In this document: positions 17,453 through 25,726 of the stretch, piece by piece | Numbering within the stretch: the stretch's first letter is position 1 | How the letters are laid out: every line of letters begins with the position of its first letter | NCBI GenBank assembly: GCA_049603835.1 | Contig: JBMYSZ010000014.1 | Span: 28,450 to 92,449 of the forward strand | From: Mangrovicoccus sp049603835 | GTDB taxonomy: Bacteria; Pseudomonadota; Alphaproteobacteria; Rhodobacterales; Rhodobacteraceae | Reading direction: 5' to 3' | DNA length: 64,000 nt | Translations under genes and position numbers: made by a program | Notes under the pieces: generated by a model | The model's input: only the letters and a program-made list of their open reading frames with translations | What the model was told of the DNA's origin: nothing | The model's database searches: none

Positions 17453-18030
17453 ACATTATTCTTTTGGGACCGCCCGGCGCAGGTAAAGGGACTCAGGCAA
17501 CTCGTCTGATCGAAAGCCACGGGATGGTTCAGCTTTCCACGGGCGACATGCTGCGCGCAGCGGTAGCGGCAGAGACCGAGGTCGGTCTTAAAGCCAAAGC
17601 CATCATGGAAGCAGGGGATCTGGTCACCGACGAGATCGTGATCGGTATCGTTTCGGATCGTTTGGAAGAGGACGATGTAAAGGCCGCCAATGGCGTGATC
17701 TTTGACGGTTTCCCACGCACCACCGCGCAGGCAGAGGCGCTTGACGCGCTTTTGGCTGATAAGGGCCTTAGCCTGGATACGGTCGTGGAAATGAAAGTAC
17801 CCGATGAGCTATTGGTTGGTCGGATCGAAACCCGCGCACGGGAAACCGGCGGGACGCGCGCTGATGATAATGCAGATATTCTTAAGAAGCGTCTGACCAA
17901 TTATCACCGCGATACCGCGCCGCTGGTCGAGTATTACTCTGCTGCGGGCAAGCTGAAAACCGTCGATGGTGCGCAAAGCATCGATGACGTGACCGCAGCG
18001 ATTGCTGGTGCTCTGAAAGAAGACGCCTAA
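17449..18030 (+). CDS. adk: adenylate kinase, short form, 193 aa
   Basis: Converts ATP plus AMP to two ADP. Walker A is GPPGAGKGT at residues 8-16, the AMP-binding segment is STGDMLR, and DGFPRT carries the conserved Arg. The LID is the short type without the zinc or long lid insertion. The start overlaps the secY stop by four bases. A strong hairpin follows the gene, so this ribosomal transcript probably ends here. Confidence 0.97.
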   Translation: MNIILLGPPGAGKGTQATRLIESHGMVQLSTGDMLRAAVAAETEVGLKAKAIMEAGDLVTDEIVIGIVSDRLEEDDVKAANGVIFDGFPRTTAQAEALDALLADKGLSLDTVVEMKVPDELLVGRIETRARETGGTRADDNADILKKRLTNYHRDTAPLVEYYSAAGKLKTVDGAQSIDDVTAAIAGALKEDA

Positions 18031-18063
18031 ATTCGGCGCCTTTTTGGGCAGAAGCAAAAGATG

Positions 18064-18091
18064 AAGGGGCCCCTGGGGGCCTCTTTTTTAT
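18064..18091 (+). terminator. terminator after adk
   Basis: AGGGGCC pairs with GGCCTCT (one G-T wobble) around a CCTGG loop and is followed by TTTTTT. It separates adk from the reversed DUF2798 gene and, further on, from rpsM. Confidence 0.78.
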
Positions 18092-18345
18092 TCGCCAACT
18101 GATTGATAGCGCGGCGTCTCAAATCTGCGCGTAATTTGTGCAGCCAGCCAAAAGGCCAGGGGGCCTATGCCCAGCGACAGGGTGAAGGCAATTGGAAAGG
18201 CGACCGCAAAGCGGCTTAGCCATTGCGAGACCCAGCCGGGTGCAAAATGGCTGGGCAGGGCGGTGAAAATTCCGGTCATCAAGAAGGCCATCATGGCCGC
18301 GATAAGGAATTGGGCAAGAATTACAGTGGTCTTACTAGGGGGCAT
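18088..18345 (-). CDS. DUF2798 small membrane protein, 85 aa
   Basis: Two long hydrophobic helices (ILAQFLIAAMMAFLMTGIFTAL and the segment FAVAFPIAFTLSLGIGP) separated by a short loop with Trp and Arg match the DUF2798 pattern. It lies reversed inside the ribosomal cluster between adk and rpsM, where alphaproteobacteria normally have no gene. I chose the ATG at 18345, which sits before the hydrophobic core; an ATG at 18375 is possible. Function unknown. Confidence 0.72.
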   Translation of the reverse strand: MPPSKTTVILAQFLIAAMMAFLMTGIFTALPSHFAPGWVSQWLSRFAVAFPIAFTLSLGIGPLAFWLAAQITRRFETPRYQSVGE

Positions 18346-18375
18346 ACATGTCTCCGTTATATCTATAGGGGGCAT

Positions 18376-18813
18376 AGCATTGATCCCGCAGCCCCCAGAA
18401 AGGCTGCCGTGGGATCACCTAGGGCGACTAACTCCCATCTTTAACGGATGGTGCCCGGGATAACCGTACCGGACATGCGTTTTTCGGCTATCCGTCATTT
18501 AGGGCGTGGACCCCATGCGGTCAAGCCAGGCGCGACACAGAGTATATTTGCCAAAACCGGTCGGTCATGGCATGCTAGTCCAATCGAGTTCCTGCCGTTT
18601 AGGCTTTCTTTGCAAGTGCTGAGCTTTCAGCCCTTGACCTTATCTCTGATTCTCCATATTCCACGGCTTCTCAGACGAGAATCGGCTTGACTCGTGTTTC
18701 CCAAAACATGGCGAAGGCGACACATACGACCGCGCTTCCAGCCGGATGGCTATGGCCGCGCGTTGTGAAAAAAGGTTCTGGAGCTACGGAACCGCAACGA
18801 AAGGAAAAGATAC
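18376..18813. other. 438-base gap upstream of rpsM
   Basis: No supported gene. It should hold the promoter and leader of the rpsM-rpsK-rpoA transcript. A candidate promoter is listed separately; the bases nearest rpsM are a long leader with the binding site AAAGGA. Confidence 0.5.
18634..18662 (+). promoter_or_regulatory. candidate sigma-70 promoter of rpsM
   Basis: TTGACC at 18634-18639 and TATTCC at 18657-18662, 17 bases apart, about 150 bases before the rpsM start. The -10 match is partial. Confidence 0.4.
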
Positions 18814-19182
18814 GTGGCACGTATTGCCGGCGTTAACATCCCCACCGCCAAGCGCGTTCCTATCGCGCTGACTTATATTCATGGCATCGGCCCGGCCGTT
18901 GCTGAAAGCATCTGCGAAGCTGTTGGTATCGAGCGCACTCGTCGTGTTAACGAGCTGAGCGACGCTGAAGTTCTCGCAATCCGCGAACATATCGACGCAA
19001 ACCACACCGTAGAAGGTGACCTGCGCCGTGAAGTTCAGATGAACATCAAACGTCTGATGGATCTGGGCTGCTATCGTGGTCTGCGCCATCGTCGCAACCT
19101 GCCGGTGCGTGGTCAGCGGACCCACACCAATGCTCGTACCCGTAAGGGCCCGGCGAAACCAATCGCTGGTAAGAAGAAGTAA
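18814..19182 (+). CDS. rpsM: 30S ribosomal protein S13
   Basis: Begins with a GTG codon after AAAGGA and reads ARIAGVNIPTAKRVPIALTY, the S13 start. The C-terminus has the tRNA-contacting basic tail RGQRTHTNARTRKGP. Length of 122 aa is normal. It opens the second half of the ribosomal block and is followed by rpsK after 15 bases. Confidence 0.97.
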   Translation: MARIAGVNIPTAKRVPIALTYIHGIGPAVAESICEAVGIERTRRVNELSDAEVLAIREHIDANHTVEGDLRREVQMNIKRLMDLGCYRGLRHRRNLPVRGQRTHTNARTRKGPAKPIAGKKK

Positions 19183-19197
19183 GGGAGAGCAGGCAAA

Positions 19198-19593
19198 ATG
19201 GCACGCGATACCCGCCGCGCTGGCGGCAAGAAAAAAGAGCGGAAGAATATTGCAGCCGGTGTGGCGCATGTGAATTCCACGTTCAACAACACCAAAATCC
19301 TGATCTCTGACGTGCAGGGCAATGCGATCTCTTGGTCCTCTGCTGGCACTATGGGCTTCAAAGGTTCGCGGAAATCCACGCCTTACGCGGCGCAGATGGC
19401 TGCGGAAGATGCAGGCCGCAAGGCTCAGGATCACGGCGTGAAAACTTTGGAAGTCGAAGTTCAGGGCCCTGGCTCTGGCCGGGAAAGCGCTCTGCGCGCC
19501 CTGGCAGCGATTGGTTTCAACATCACCTCGATCCGTGACGTGACCCCGATTGCTCATAACGGCTGCCGTCCGCCGAAGCGCCGCCGCGTCTAA
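19198..19593 (+). CDS. rpsK: 30S ribosomal protein S11
   Basis: Starts MARDTRRAGGKKKERKNIAA and contains the S11 core VAHVNSTFNNTKILISD and the C-terminal PIAHNGCRPPKRRRV. Length of 131 aa is normal. It lies between rpsM and rpoA in the conserved order. Confidence 0.97.
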   Translation: MARDTRRAGGKKKERKNIAAGVAHVNSTFNNTKILISDVQGNAISWSSAGTMGFKGSRKSTPYAAQMAAEDAGRKAQDHGVKTLEVEVQGPGSGRESALRALAAIGFNITSIRDVTPIAHNGCRPPKRRRV

Positions 19594-19706
19594 GGCAAAA
19601 AGAAGAATTCTGATGGCCGGGCTTTGCTCCGGCCATTGGCGTGAAAAATCCTCGGGTGTCCTTGACTTAGGAGCATGGGTGAAGGACTTGCATGGAGGCG
19701 ACAGGC

Positions 19707-20723
19707 ATGATCCAAAAAAACTGGCAAGAACTTATTAAGCCGATGCAGCTGGAAGTACGGCCCGGGTCCGACCCGAGCCGCCAAGCGACATTGGTTGCGG
19801 AACCGCTAGAGCGCGGTTTTGGTCTGACTTTGGGCAATGCGTTGCGCCGGGTCCTGATGTCGTCGCTGCAAGGTGCTGCGATCACCAGCGTGCAAATTGA
19901 CAATGTTTTGCATGAATTTTCTTCGGTTGCCGGTGTGCGCGAAGATGTGACCGATATCGTGCTGAACCTTAAAGGCGTGTCCATCAAGATGGAAGTGGAA
20001 GGTCCGAAGCGTCTGACCATTCAAGCCAAAGGCCCAGGTGCTGTGACCGCGGGTCAGATCTCGGAAAGCGCCGGGATTGAGGTTCTCAACCGGGACCACG
20101 TGATCTGTCACCTCGATGACGGCGCGGATCTGTTCATGGATATGACCGTGAATATCGGCAAAGGCTATGTGGCTGCGGATAAAAACCGCCCCGAAGATGC
20201 GCCGATTGGCCTGATCCCGATCGATGCGATCTATTCGCCGGTGAAAAAGGTTTCCTATGACGTGCAGCCGACTCGCGAGGGCCAGGTGCTGGACTATGAC
20301 AAGCTGACCATGAAAGTGGAAACCGATGGCTCGGTGACCCCGGATGATGCTGTCGCTTATGCGGCGCGGATCCTGCAAGATCAGCTGCAAGTCTTCGTGA
20401 ACTTTGAAGAGCCTGAATCCGCACGCAGCGAGTCTGAGGATGATGGGTTGGAGTTCAACCCGCTTCTGTTGAAGAAGGTCGACGAGCTGGAGCTGTCGGT
20501 CCGTTCGGCGAATTGCCTGAAGAACGACAATATCGTCTATATCGGCGATCTGATCCAGAAAACCGAAGCAGAGATGCTGCGCACGCCGAATTTCGGTCGG
20601 AAGTCTTTGAACGAGATCAAAGAGGTTCTGTCGGGCATGGGTCTGCATCTGGGTATGGATGTCGAGGACTGGCCGCCGGACAATATCGAAGACCTGGCCA
20701 AGAAATACGAAGATCAGTTCTAA
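19707..20723 (+). CDS. rpoA: RNA polymerase alpha subunit, 338 aa
   Basis: Dimerises to start RNA polymerase assembly, and its C-terminal domain binds UP elements and activators. The N-terminal part has LERGFGLTLGNALRRVLMSS; the C-terminal domain has RSANCLKNDNIVYIGDL and GRKSLNEIKEVL. The start at 19707 (MIQKNW) follows GGAGG and matches close relatives; an in-frame ATG at 19692 is less likely. An inverted-repeat element lies directly after its stop. Confidence 0.97.
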   Translation: MIQKNWQELIKPMQLEVRPGSDPSRQATLVAEPLERGFGLTLGNALRRVLMSSLQGAAITSVQIDNVLHEFSSVAGVREDVTDIVLNLKGVSIKMEVEGPKRLTIQAKGPGAVTAGQISESAGIEVLNRDHVICHLDDGADLFMDMTVNIGKGYVAADKNRPEDAPIGLIPIDAIYSPVKKVSYDVQPTREGQVLDYDKLTMKVETDGSVTPDDAVAYAARILQDQLQVFVNFEEPESARSESEDDGLEFNPLLLKKVDELELSVRSANCLKNDNIVYIGDLIQKTEAEMLRTPNFGRKSLNEIKEVLSGMGLHLGMDVEDWPPDNIEDLAKKYEDQF

Positions 20724-20725
20724 GA

Positions 20726-20791
20726 GTAGGGTGGGCAATTTGCCCACCGCTTGTTAGAGCACCAGCAAGATGGGCAAATTTCCCATCCTAC
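20726..20791. repeat. 66-base REP-like inverted repeat between rpoA and rplQ
   Basis: Two 23-base arms (20726-20748 and 20769-20791) are inverted copies of each other with 20 of 23 positions matching. Each arm is itself a small hairpin, with stems GGTGGGC/GCCCACC in the first and GATGGG/CCCATC in the second. The outer arms could form one long stem. The palindromic layout resembles REP or small mobile palindromes rather than a terminator, as no T run follows. Confidence 0.6.
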
Positions 20792-20877
20792 ACCAAGCCG
20801 GGCAATTCCGCCCCAATAAGGAGGTCTCCGCACCGCATGGAGGCCGGACAAAGCACAAAACCGAAAGGACCAAAATT

Positions 20878-21297
20878 ATGCGTCACGCACGTGGCTATCG
20901 CCGCCTAAACCGCACCCACGAACACCGCAAAGCTCTTTGGGCGAATATGGCGGGCTCTTTGATCGAGCATGAGCAGATCAAAACCACTCTGCCGAAAGCA
21001 AAAGAACTCCGCCGCGTGGTGGAAAAGCTTGTCACTCTGGGCAAGCGCGGTGATCTGCATGCCCGCCGCAACGCCGCAGCGCGTCTGAAGCAAGACGCCC
21101 ATGTTGCGAAACTCTTCGACGTTCTCGGCCCGCGCTACAAAGACCGCAATGGCGGCTATGTTCGCGTTCTGAAAGCCGGTTTCCGCTATGGCGATATGGC
21201 GCCCATGGCGATCATCGAATTCGTTGACCGCGATCCGGAAGCCAAAGGCGCAGCTGACAAAGCCCGTGTTGAGGCTGAGGAAGCTCTGGAAGATTAA
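20878..21297 (+). CDS. rplQ: 50S ribosomal protein L17
   Basis: Starts MRHARGYRRLNRTHEHRKAL after AAAGGA and keeps the L17 core KTTLPKAKELRRVVEKLVTLG. It has an acidic tail of Lys, Ala and Glu residues after about residue 120. Longer in-frame starts from 20770 would lie inside the repeat element and are rejected. Length of 139 aa is normal for the class. A terminator follows. Confidence 0.97.
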   Translation: MRHARGYRRLNRTHEHRKALWANMAGSLIEHEQIKTTLPKAKELRRVVEKLVTLGKRGDLHARRNAAARLKQDAHVAKLFDVLGPRYKDRNGGYVRVLKAGFRYGDMAPMAIIEFVDRDPEAKGAADKARVEAEEALED

Positions 21298-21334
21298 GAT
21301 CTTCGACCGTCTACAAGAGCGACGGGATGTTTTG

Positions 21335-21360
21335 AAAGCCGGCCTTCGGGTCGGCTTTTT
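21335..21360 (+). terminator. terminator after rplQ
   Basis: AAAGCCGGCC and GGTCGGCTTT form a 10-bp stem (one wobble) around a TTCG tetraloop, followed by T residues. It ends the ribosomal block. Confidence 0.9.
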
Positions 21361-21564
21361 CCGTTTTTACACTTTCGAATAGGTGGATATACGTCTGGCA
21401 GGGGATGCTATCCTTTCCCTAAGGGGCGTGAAACACAGTTAATCATTAAACCCGTGGCAATAGAAAACACGCCCTGAGCTGGCGCATTGTTTCCCTATTG
21501 CCTTGCCAGGGATGTGGGAAAATCGCGGCTAGCCTGTCTTGGGGCTTCACCGATAGGGACACCC

Positions 21565-22500
21565 ATGGCGACCGATATTTCCATAGCTCCGGCTCTTTTC
21601 GCTTTTTCTTATGCTATCCTAGGAGTCGCGCCAGCTGTGCCAGCGGCAACTCTCTCGCCGGTGCAATCCGATGCGACTCCTCTGGGATATACGGCAAGCC
21701 TGCCCGTTATGCAGGCGGGGAGCGATCCAGCATCGGCCGATTTCCAGCAAAATGCTTTGCCGCTTTTGATCGAATTTGCCTCGACGCAACTGGGCGAGTC
21801 CCAGGCTTTGGCGGATGCCGGCGCGCTGGCGCTGGATCCCGCGCAGCTTTCGGTAATGCATCCGGTACAGCCCCGGATTTATTTCATCTCAGAAGGGGCA
21901 GGCTATCATAATTCCCTTTTTGCCGGAGTTGTGTCAGCAGAATTCGACGCGACCTCGCTCTGGCTCATGGCTGATATCGACTGGCATTTGGTGTTCCCGG
22001 ATGCCTCCTCGCCCCAAGGTTTTGGTGCGGAAGCAACCCAGCCCAGCCCGCAAGAGCCTCTATTACCGGGCGATTTCGTGGATTTACCGTTTCAAATGCA
22101 AAATGGGGACCGCCTGGCTCTTATCTTGGCGGCCAATGGTGCAAAGGGGGGCGGCAATATTTTCAGCACCGAGCCAGGGCTGAATTCCGACGGGCTCACC
22201 CCGCATGTGATAAGCTTCACTTTGTCTGATCCAGAGGCAGAGGCCCTTTTGATCATGGGGTTTGAGGATATCTATGGCGGCGGTGACTTAGATTATAATG
22301 ACCTGGTGATTGCCGTGGAATTTGGTGATGGAAACATCGTCTATATGAATAGCCAGGCACCGTCTGACTTGTCGCAGATCCCATTACCAGCGGCGGTTCT
22401 ACCGCTTTCGACATCCCTCGGGATTTTGTTGCTTGGCTGCAAACTGGGACGCAGGAAAGGGGGGGGCTATTTAGCTTCTTTCGAAATATCAGCGGGATAG
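21565..22500 (+). CDS. DUF4114 secreted protein with PEP-CTERM-like tail, 311 aa
   Basis: The start at 21565 follows AGGGA and gives a signal-like N-terminus ending near VPAATLSP. The DUF4114 signature lies near residue 240 (GGDLDYNDLVIAVEF), an Asp-rich, probably calcium-binding loop. The tail has IPLPAAVLPLS, a hydrophobic helix and GRRK, a sorting signal like the VPLPA-CTERM protein at 5726. Just after GRRK is a run of eight G (22459-22466). In the frame given, the protein continues for GGGYLASFEISAG. One G fewer would end it as GRRKGGAI, so the extension may be an artefact or a phase switch. The mature function is not known, probably cell surface. Confidence 0.8.
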   Translation: MATDISIAPALFAFSYAILGVAPAVPAATLSPVQSDATPLGYTASLPVMQAGSDPASADFQQNALPLLIEFASTQLGESQALADAGALALDPAQLSVMHPVQPRIYFISEGAGYHNSLFAGVVSAEFDATSLWLMADIDWHLVFPDASSPQGFGAEATQPSPQEPLLPGDFVDLPFQMQNGDRLALILAANGAKGGGNIFSTEPGLNSDGLTPHVISFTLSDPEAEALLIMGFEDIYGGGDLDYNDLVIAVEFGDGNIVYMNSQAPSDLSQIPLPAAVLPLSTSLGILLLGCKLGRRKGGGYLASFEISAG

Positions 22501-22670
22501 ACCGAAATGATCGGGCGGGATGCGTAGTCTTGGCAAGGATCTAGCTGCAGAATACGCGCTCGTCTAAGTAGGGTCAGTTTTTCGCTGAACCGGGCGACCA
22601 TCTGAGCATCTTGGTTAAGCGCACCGGTAAAATCCAAGATCATGTCTTCGGTTTTGTTGCCGGATATCAT
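22467..22670 (-). CDS. hypothetical 67-residue protein
   Basis: A small minus-strand frame overlaps the last 34 bases of the DUF4114 gene. It is charged and amphipathic (ARFSEKLTLLRRARILQL) with no signal or membrane segment. TGAGG about 12 bases before the ATG could serve as a binding site. Nothing recognisable in it and no family known to me; it may be noise. If the DUF4114 protein ends earlier, the two would not overlap. Confidence 0.35.
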   Translation of the reverse strand: MISGNKTEDMILDFTGALNQDAQMVARFSEKLTLLRRARILQLDPCQDYASRPIISVYPADISKEAK

Positions 22671-22927
22671 GGTTGGAATGCCTCAGAAGAATCTTTGTTA
22701 CGTTTGGTTAACTATAAAGCTATTCCGTCAGTAAAGTTGACACAAGCGTCAATTTAAAAATCCTATAGGAAAATATTTCGAAACTTTACCAGGCTGTGGG
22801 AAATTGCTCCAAATTTAGCCAAAAAGGGCGAAGCCTATGTAATTTATTAAACGGCTATTGGAAACTCACAATTTCGCGAAATGAAGCTACTGGTCGACAT
22901 GGTGGATAAGTTTGCTATGGGACGGGT

Positions 22928-24262
22928 ATGGCAAGCGATTTATTCTCTGACACTGGCCGGGCTGAGCGGCCTGGATCCACTGAGGCGGCGACGCTTTCGG
23001 GGCCTTTGGCGGACCGGTTGCGACCCTCGAACTTGGCCGAGGTGATCGGGCAGGGGGCGGCGCTAGGGCCGGATGGGCCTTTGGGGGCGATCTTGAATGC
23101 TGATCCTTTGCCCAGCCTTGTGCTTTGGGGGCCACCGGGTGTGGGCAAGACCACGATTGCGCGGCTTTTGGCCCAAGGGCGCGATCTTAGCTTTGTGCAG
23201 ATCAGCGCGATTTTCACCGGTGTCGGCGAGTTAAAGAAGATCTTTGAAGCGGCGCGACAAAGGCGGCAGGCTGGCCAGCGTACATTGCTTTTCGTAGATG
23301 AAATCCATCGCTTTAACCGCGCGCAGCAGGATGGGTTTTTACCTCCGATGGAGGATGGCACGATCACTTTGGTGGGGGCCACCACCGAAAACCCGTCATT
23401 CGAGCTTAACGCCGCTTTGCTGTCGCGAGCGCATGTGGTGGTTCTTGAACGGCTTGAGGCAGAGGCCATGGGCCAGCTGATCTCACGGGCAGAGGCGCAT
23501 CTTGGCGCGCCGCTGGCTCTGACCGAAGATGCAAAGCATCATTTGGCGGATCTGGCCGATGGGGATGGCCGTGCCTTGTTGAATATGGTTGAGCAGGTCT
23601 CGGCCTGGGAATTGCCAGAGCCCCTGACCGCCGAGGCGCTCAGCAAGCGTCTGCGCCAGCGGGCCGCCAATTACGATAAATCCGGCGATGGTCATTATAA
23701 CCTGATCTCGGCTTTGCATAAATCTGTGCGGGGCTCGGACCCGGATGCGGCGCTTTATTGGTTTGCGCGGATGCTGAAAGGGGGCGAGGATCCTCGCTTT
23801 TTGGCTCGGCGTTTGACGCGCATGGCGGTCGAAGATATCGGCTTGGCCGATCCCCAGGCGCAAGCCGTCTGTTTGCAAAGCTGGCAGACCTATGAACGCT
23901 TGGGCAGTCCCGAGGGCGAACTGGCTCTAGCGCAATCGGTGATCTATCTTGCGCTCGCGCCGAAATCGAACGGGGCTTACAAGGCCTATAAAGCCGCCAT
24001 GAAACTAGCGGGGCAAAGCGGATCTGTGCCGCCGCCCAAACATATCCTGAATGCGCCCACCAGCCTGATGAAAGACCAAGGCTATGGCGCGGGCTATGCA
24101 TATGACCATGATGCCGAAGACGGATTTTCCGGCCAAAACTATTTCCCCGATGATATGGCGCGGGCCGAGTTTTACCAGCCGGTCGAACGCGGCTTTGAAC
24201 GGGATTTGTCAAAGCGTTTAGCCTATTTTGCAAAGCTCCGAACCCAGCGGCAGCAGAGTTGA
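22928..24262 (+). CDS. rarA: replication-associated recombination protein A (AAA+ ATPase), 444 aa
   Basis: RarA/MgsA acts at stalled replication forks and interacts with SSB. Walker A is GPPGVGKTT at residues 68-76, Walker B is LLFVDEIHRFNRAQQD, followed by sensor GATTENPSFELN. The C-terminal part has YWFARMLKGGEDPRF and KSNGAYKAYKAAM, family hallmarks. Length is typical. It lies after an AT-rich gap of about 250 bases without genes. Confidence 0.95.
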   Translation: MASDLFSDTGRAERPGSTEAATLSGPLADRLRPSNLAEVIGQGAALGPDGPLGAILNADPLPSLVLWGPPGVGKTTIARLLAQGRDLSFVQISAIFTGVGELKKIFEAARQRRQAGQRTLLFVDEIHRFNRAQQDGFLPPMEDGTITLVGATTENPSFELNAALLSRAHVVVLERLEAEAMGQLISRAEAHLGAPLALTEDAKHHLADLADGDGRALLNMVEQVSAWELPEPLTAEALSKRLRQRAANYDKSGDGHYNLISALHKSVRGSDPDAALYWFARMLKGGEDPRFLARRLTRMAVEDIGLADPQAQAVCLQSWQTYERLGSPEGELALAQSVIYLALAPKSNGAYKAYKAAMKLAGQSGSVPPPKHILNAPTSLMKDQGYGAGYAYDHDAEDGFSGQNYFPDDMARAEFYQPVERGFERDLSKRLAYFAKLRTQRQQS

Positions 24263-24293
24263 CAAGCGCCGCAAGAGGCGAAAAGAGAGCGCC

Positions 24294-24671
24294 ATGGTGA
24301 CAACTCTTCTTCAAGTGGCAGCTGGCGGAGCAATCGGCGCTTCGCTGCGATATTTAACTGGCGTGGCCGTGCGCCAAGTGATTGGCACGGGCTTTCCCTG
24401 GGGGACCGTGATCGCCAATCTTTTGGGCTCGTTCTTGATGGGCGTTTTGGTCGTCACTTTGGCCCATAAAGGCGGGACGAAATTCGCGCCCTTTTTGATG
24501 GTTGGATGTTTGGGCGGCTTCACCACATTTTCCAGTTTTTCGCTGGATGCGGTGACGCTTTATGAGCGCGGCGACATCTTTGGCGCGGCAAGTTATGTGA
24601 TTGGATCGGTCGTTTTGGGTATTCTCGCTCTCTTCGCGGCCATGGCTTTGATGCGGTGGGTCTTGGCATGA
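24294..24671 (+). CDS. crcB: fluoride ion channel CrcB (Fluc), 125 aa
   Basis: A small four-helix membrane protein that exports fluoride. Landmarks are GASLRYLTG, the pore Asn in VIANLLGSFLMG, and the GGFTTFSSFSLDA motif with the TxFS phenylalanine ladder. Its start at 24294 follows rarA by 31 bases. Its stop overlaps the rluC start by four bases, so the two are coupled. No fluoride riboswitch is visible. Confidence 0.93.
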   Translation: MVTTLLQVAAGGAIGASLRYLTGVAVRQVIGTGFPWGTVIANLLGSFLMGVLVVTLAHKGGTKFAPFLMVGCLGGFTTFSSFSLDAVTLYERGDIFGAASYVIGSVVLGILALFAAMALMRWVLA

Positions 24672-25726
24672 GCGGTGTGCAGATGGTGGAAATTGGCACT
24701 GACGAGCCCGAGCAGCGTTTGGACCGGTGGTTTCGCAAGCAATTCCCGCATGTGAGCCAAGGCCGGATCGAAAAAATGTGCCGCAAGGGGGAAATCCGCG
24801 TGGATGGTGGCCGGGTAAAGGCCTCCACCCGCGTCACACCGGGCCAAAGCGTGCGTGTGCCGCCTTTGGGCGAGGCTGACACCACTCCGCGCCCCCGAAA
24901 GACATCTCAGATCCGTCCCGAAGATGCGGAGATGATTCAAGCGGCGGTGATCTACCGTGACGATCATATTTTGGCGCTGAATAAGCCGCCAGGGCTGCCG
25001 AGCCAGGGGGGCACGGGCCAAACCCGCCATGTGGATGGGCTGGCAGAGGCGCTGCGCTTTGGCGCGGATCACAAGCCGCGCTTGGTGCATCGTCTGGATA
25101 AGGACACGTCTGGCGTTTTGATCATGGCGCGTAGCCCGGCGATTGCCACGGCGCTGACCACGGCTTTTCGGGCGCGCAGCACTCGCAAACTCTACTGGGC
25201 GGCGGTGGCCGGCGTGCCGAGCCCGCCCATGGGGACGATCCGCTATGGGTTGATCAAAGCTGGCGGCCATGGGGCCGGGGGCGAGGGCGAAAAGATGCGC
25301 TGTTTGCATCCCGACCAGGTGGCTAAGATCGAGGGCGCGAAACATGCGACCACCGATTACGCGCTGCTATCGGCCTTGGCCAAGCGCACGGCCTGGATGG
25401 CGCTGGTGCCGGTTACTGGGCGCACCCATCAGCTGCGAGCCCATATGGCCGAGCTGGGTCATCCGATTATCGGCGATGGAAAATATGGCGGCTCGGGCCA
25501 GGAAAATCTAGGCGATGGCTGGGGCGCTCAGCTGGGCGGAGAGCTGTCGCGCAAGCTGCATTTGCATGCGCGCTCCTTGCGGCTCACCCATCCGGTGACA
25601 AAGGCGATCTTGCAATTGACGGCACCGCTGCCGGATCATATGGCCCGCACTTGGGATACTTTCGCTTGGGATCCCGCAGATGTTCCCGCTGATCCATTCG
25701 AGGAGGAGGATCCATGGACTCCCTGA
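24668..25726 (+). CDS. rluC: 23S rRNA pseudouridine synthase RluC/D family, 352 aa
   Basis: An N-terminal S4 domain (QRLDRWFRKQFPHVSQGRIEK) is followed by the RluA-type catalytic domain with HRLDKDTSGVLIMARS around residue 144, where the Asp is the nucleophile. A later GRTHQLRAHMAELGHPIIGD motif closes the active site. RluC versus RluD is not settled by sequence alone. It is coupled with crcB upstream and overlaps the HAD phosphatase downstream by 13 bases. Confidence 0.92.
   Translation: MSGVQMVEIGTDEPEQRLDRWFRKQFPHVSQGRIEKMCRKGEIRVDGGRVKASTRVTPGQSVRVPPLGEADTTPRPRKTSQIRPEDAEMIQAAVIYRDDHILALNKPPGLPSQGGTGQTRHVDGLAEALRFGADHKPRLVHRLDKDTSGVLIMARSPAIATALTTAFRARSTRKLYWAAVAGVPSPPMGTIRYGLIKAGGHGAGGEGEKMRCLHPDQVAKIEGAKHATTDYALLSALAKRTAWMALVPVTGRTHQLRAHMAELGHPIIGDGKYGGSGQENLGDGWGAQLGGELSRKLHLHARSLRLTHPVTKAILQLTAPLPDHMARTWDTFAWDPADVPADPFEEEDPWTP

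Noticed and set aside
18784..19557. Minus-strand frame of 257 codons over rpsM and rpsK
   Set aside because: Lies opposite two unmistakable ribosomal protein genes and has no recognisable domain.
24200..24293. Fluoride riboswitch before crcB
   Set aside because: The gene follows rarA by only 31 bases and no riboswitch structure can be seen.
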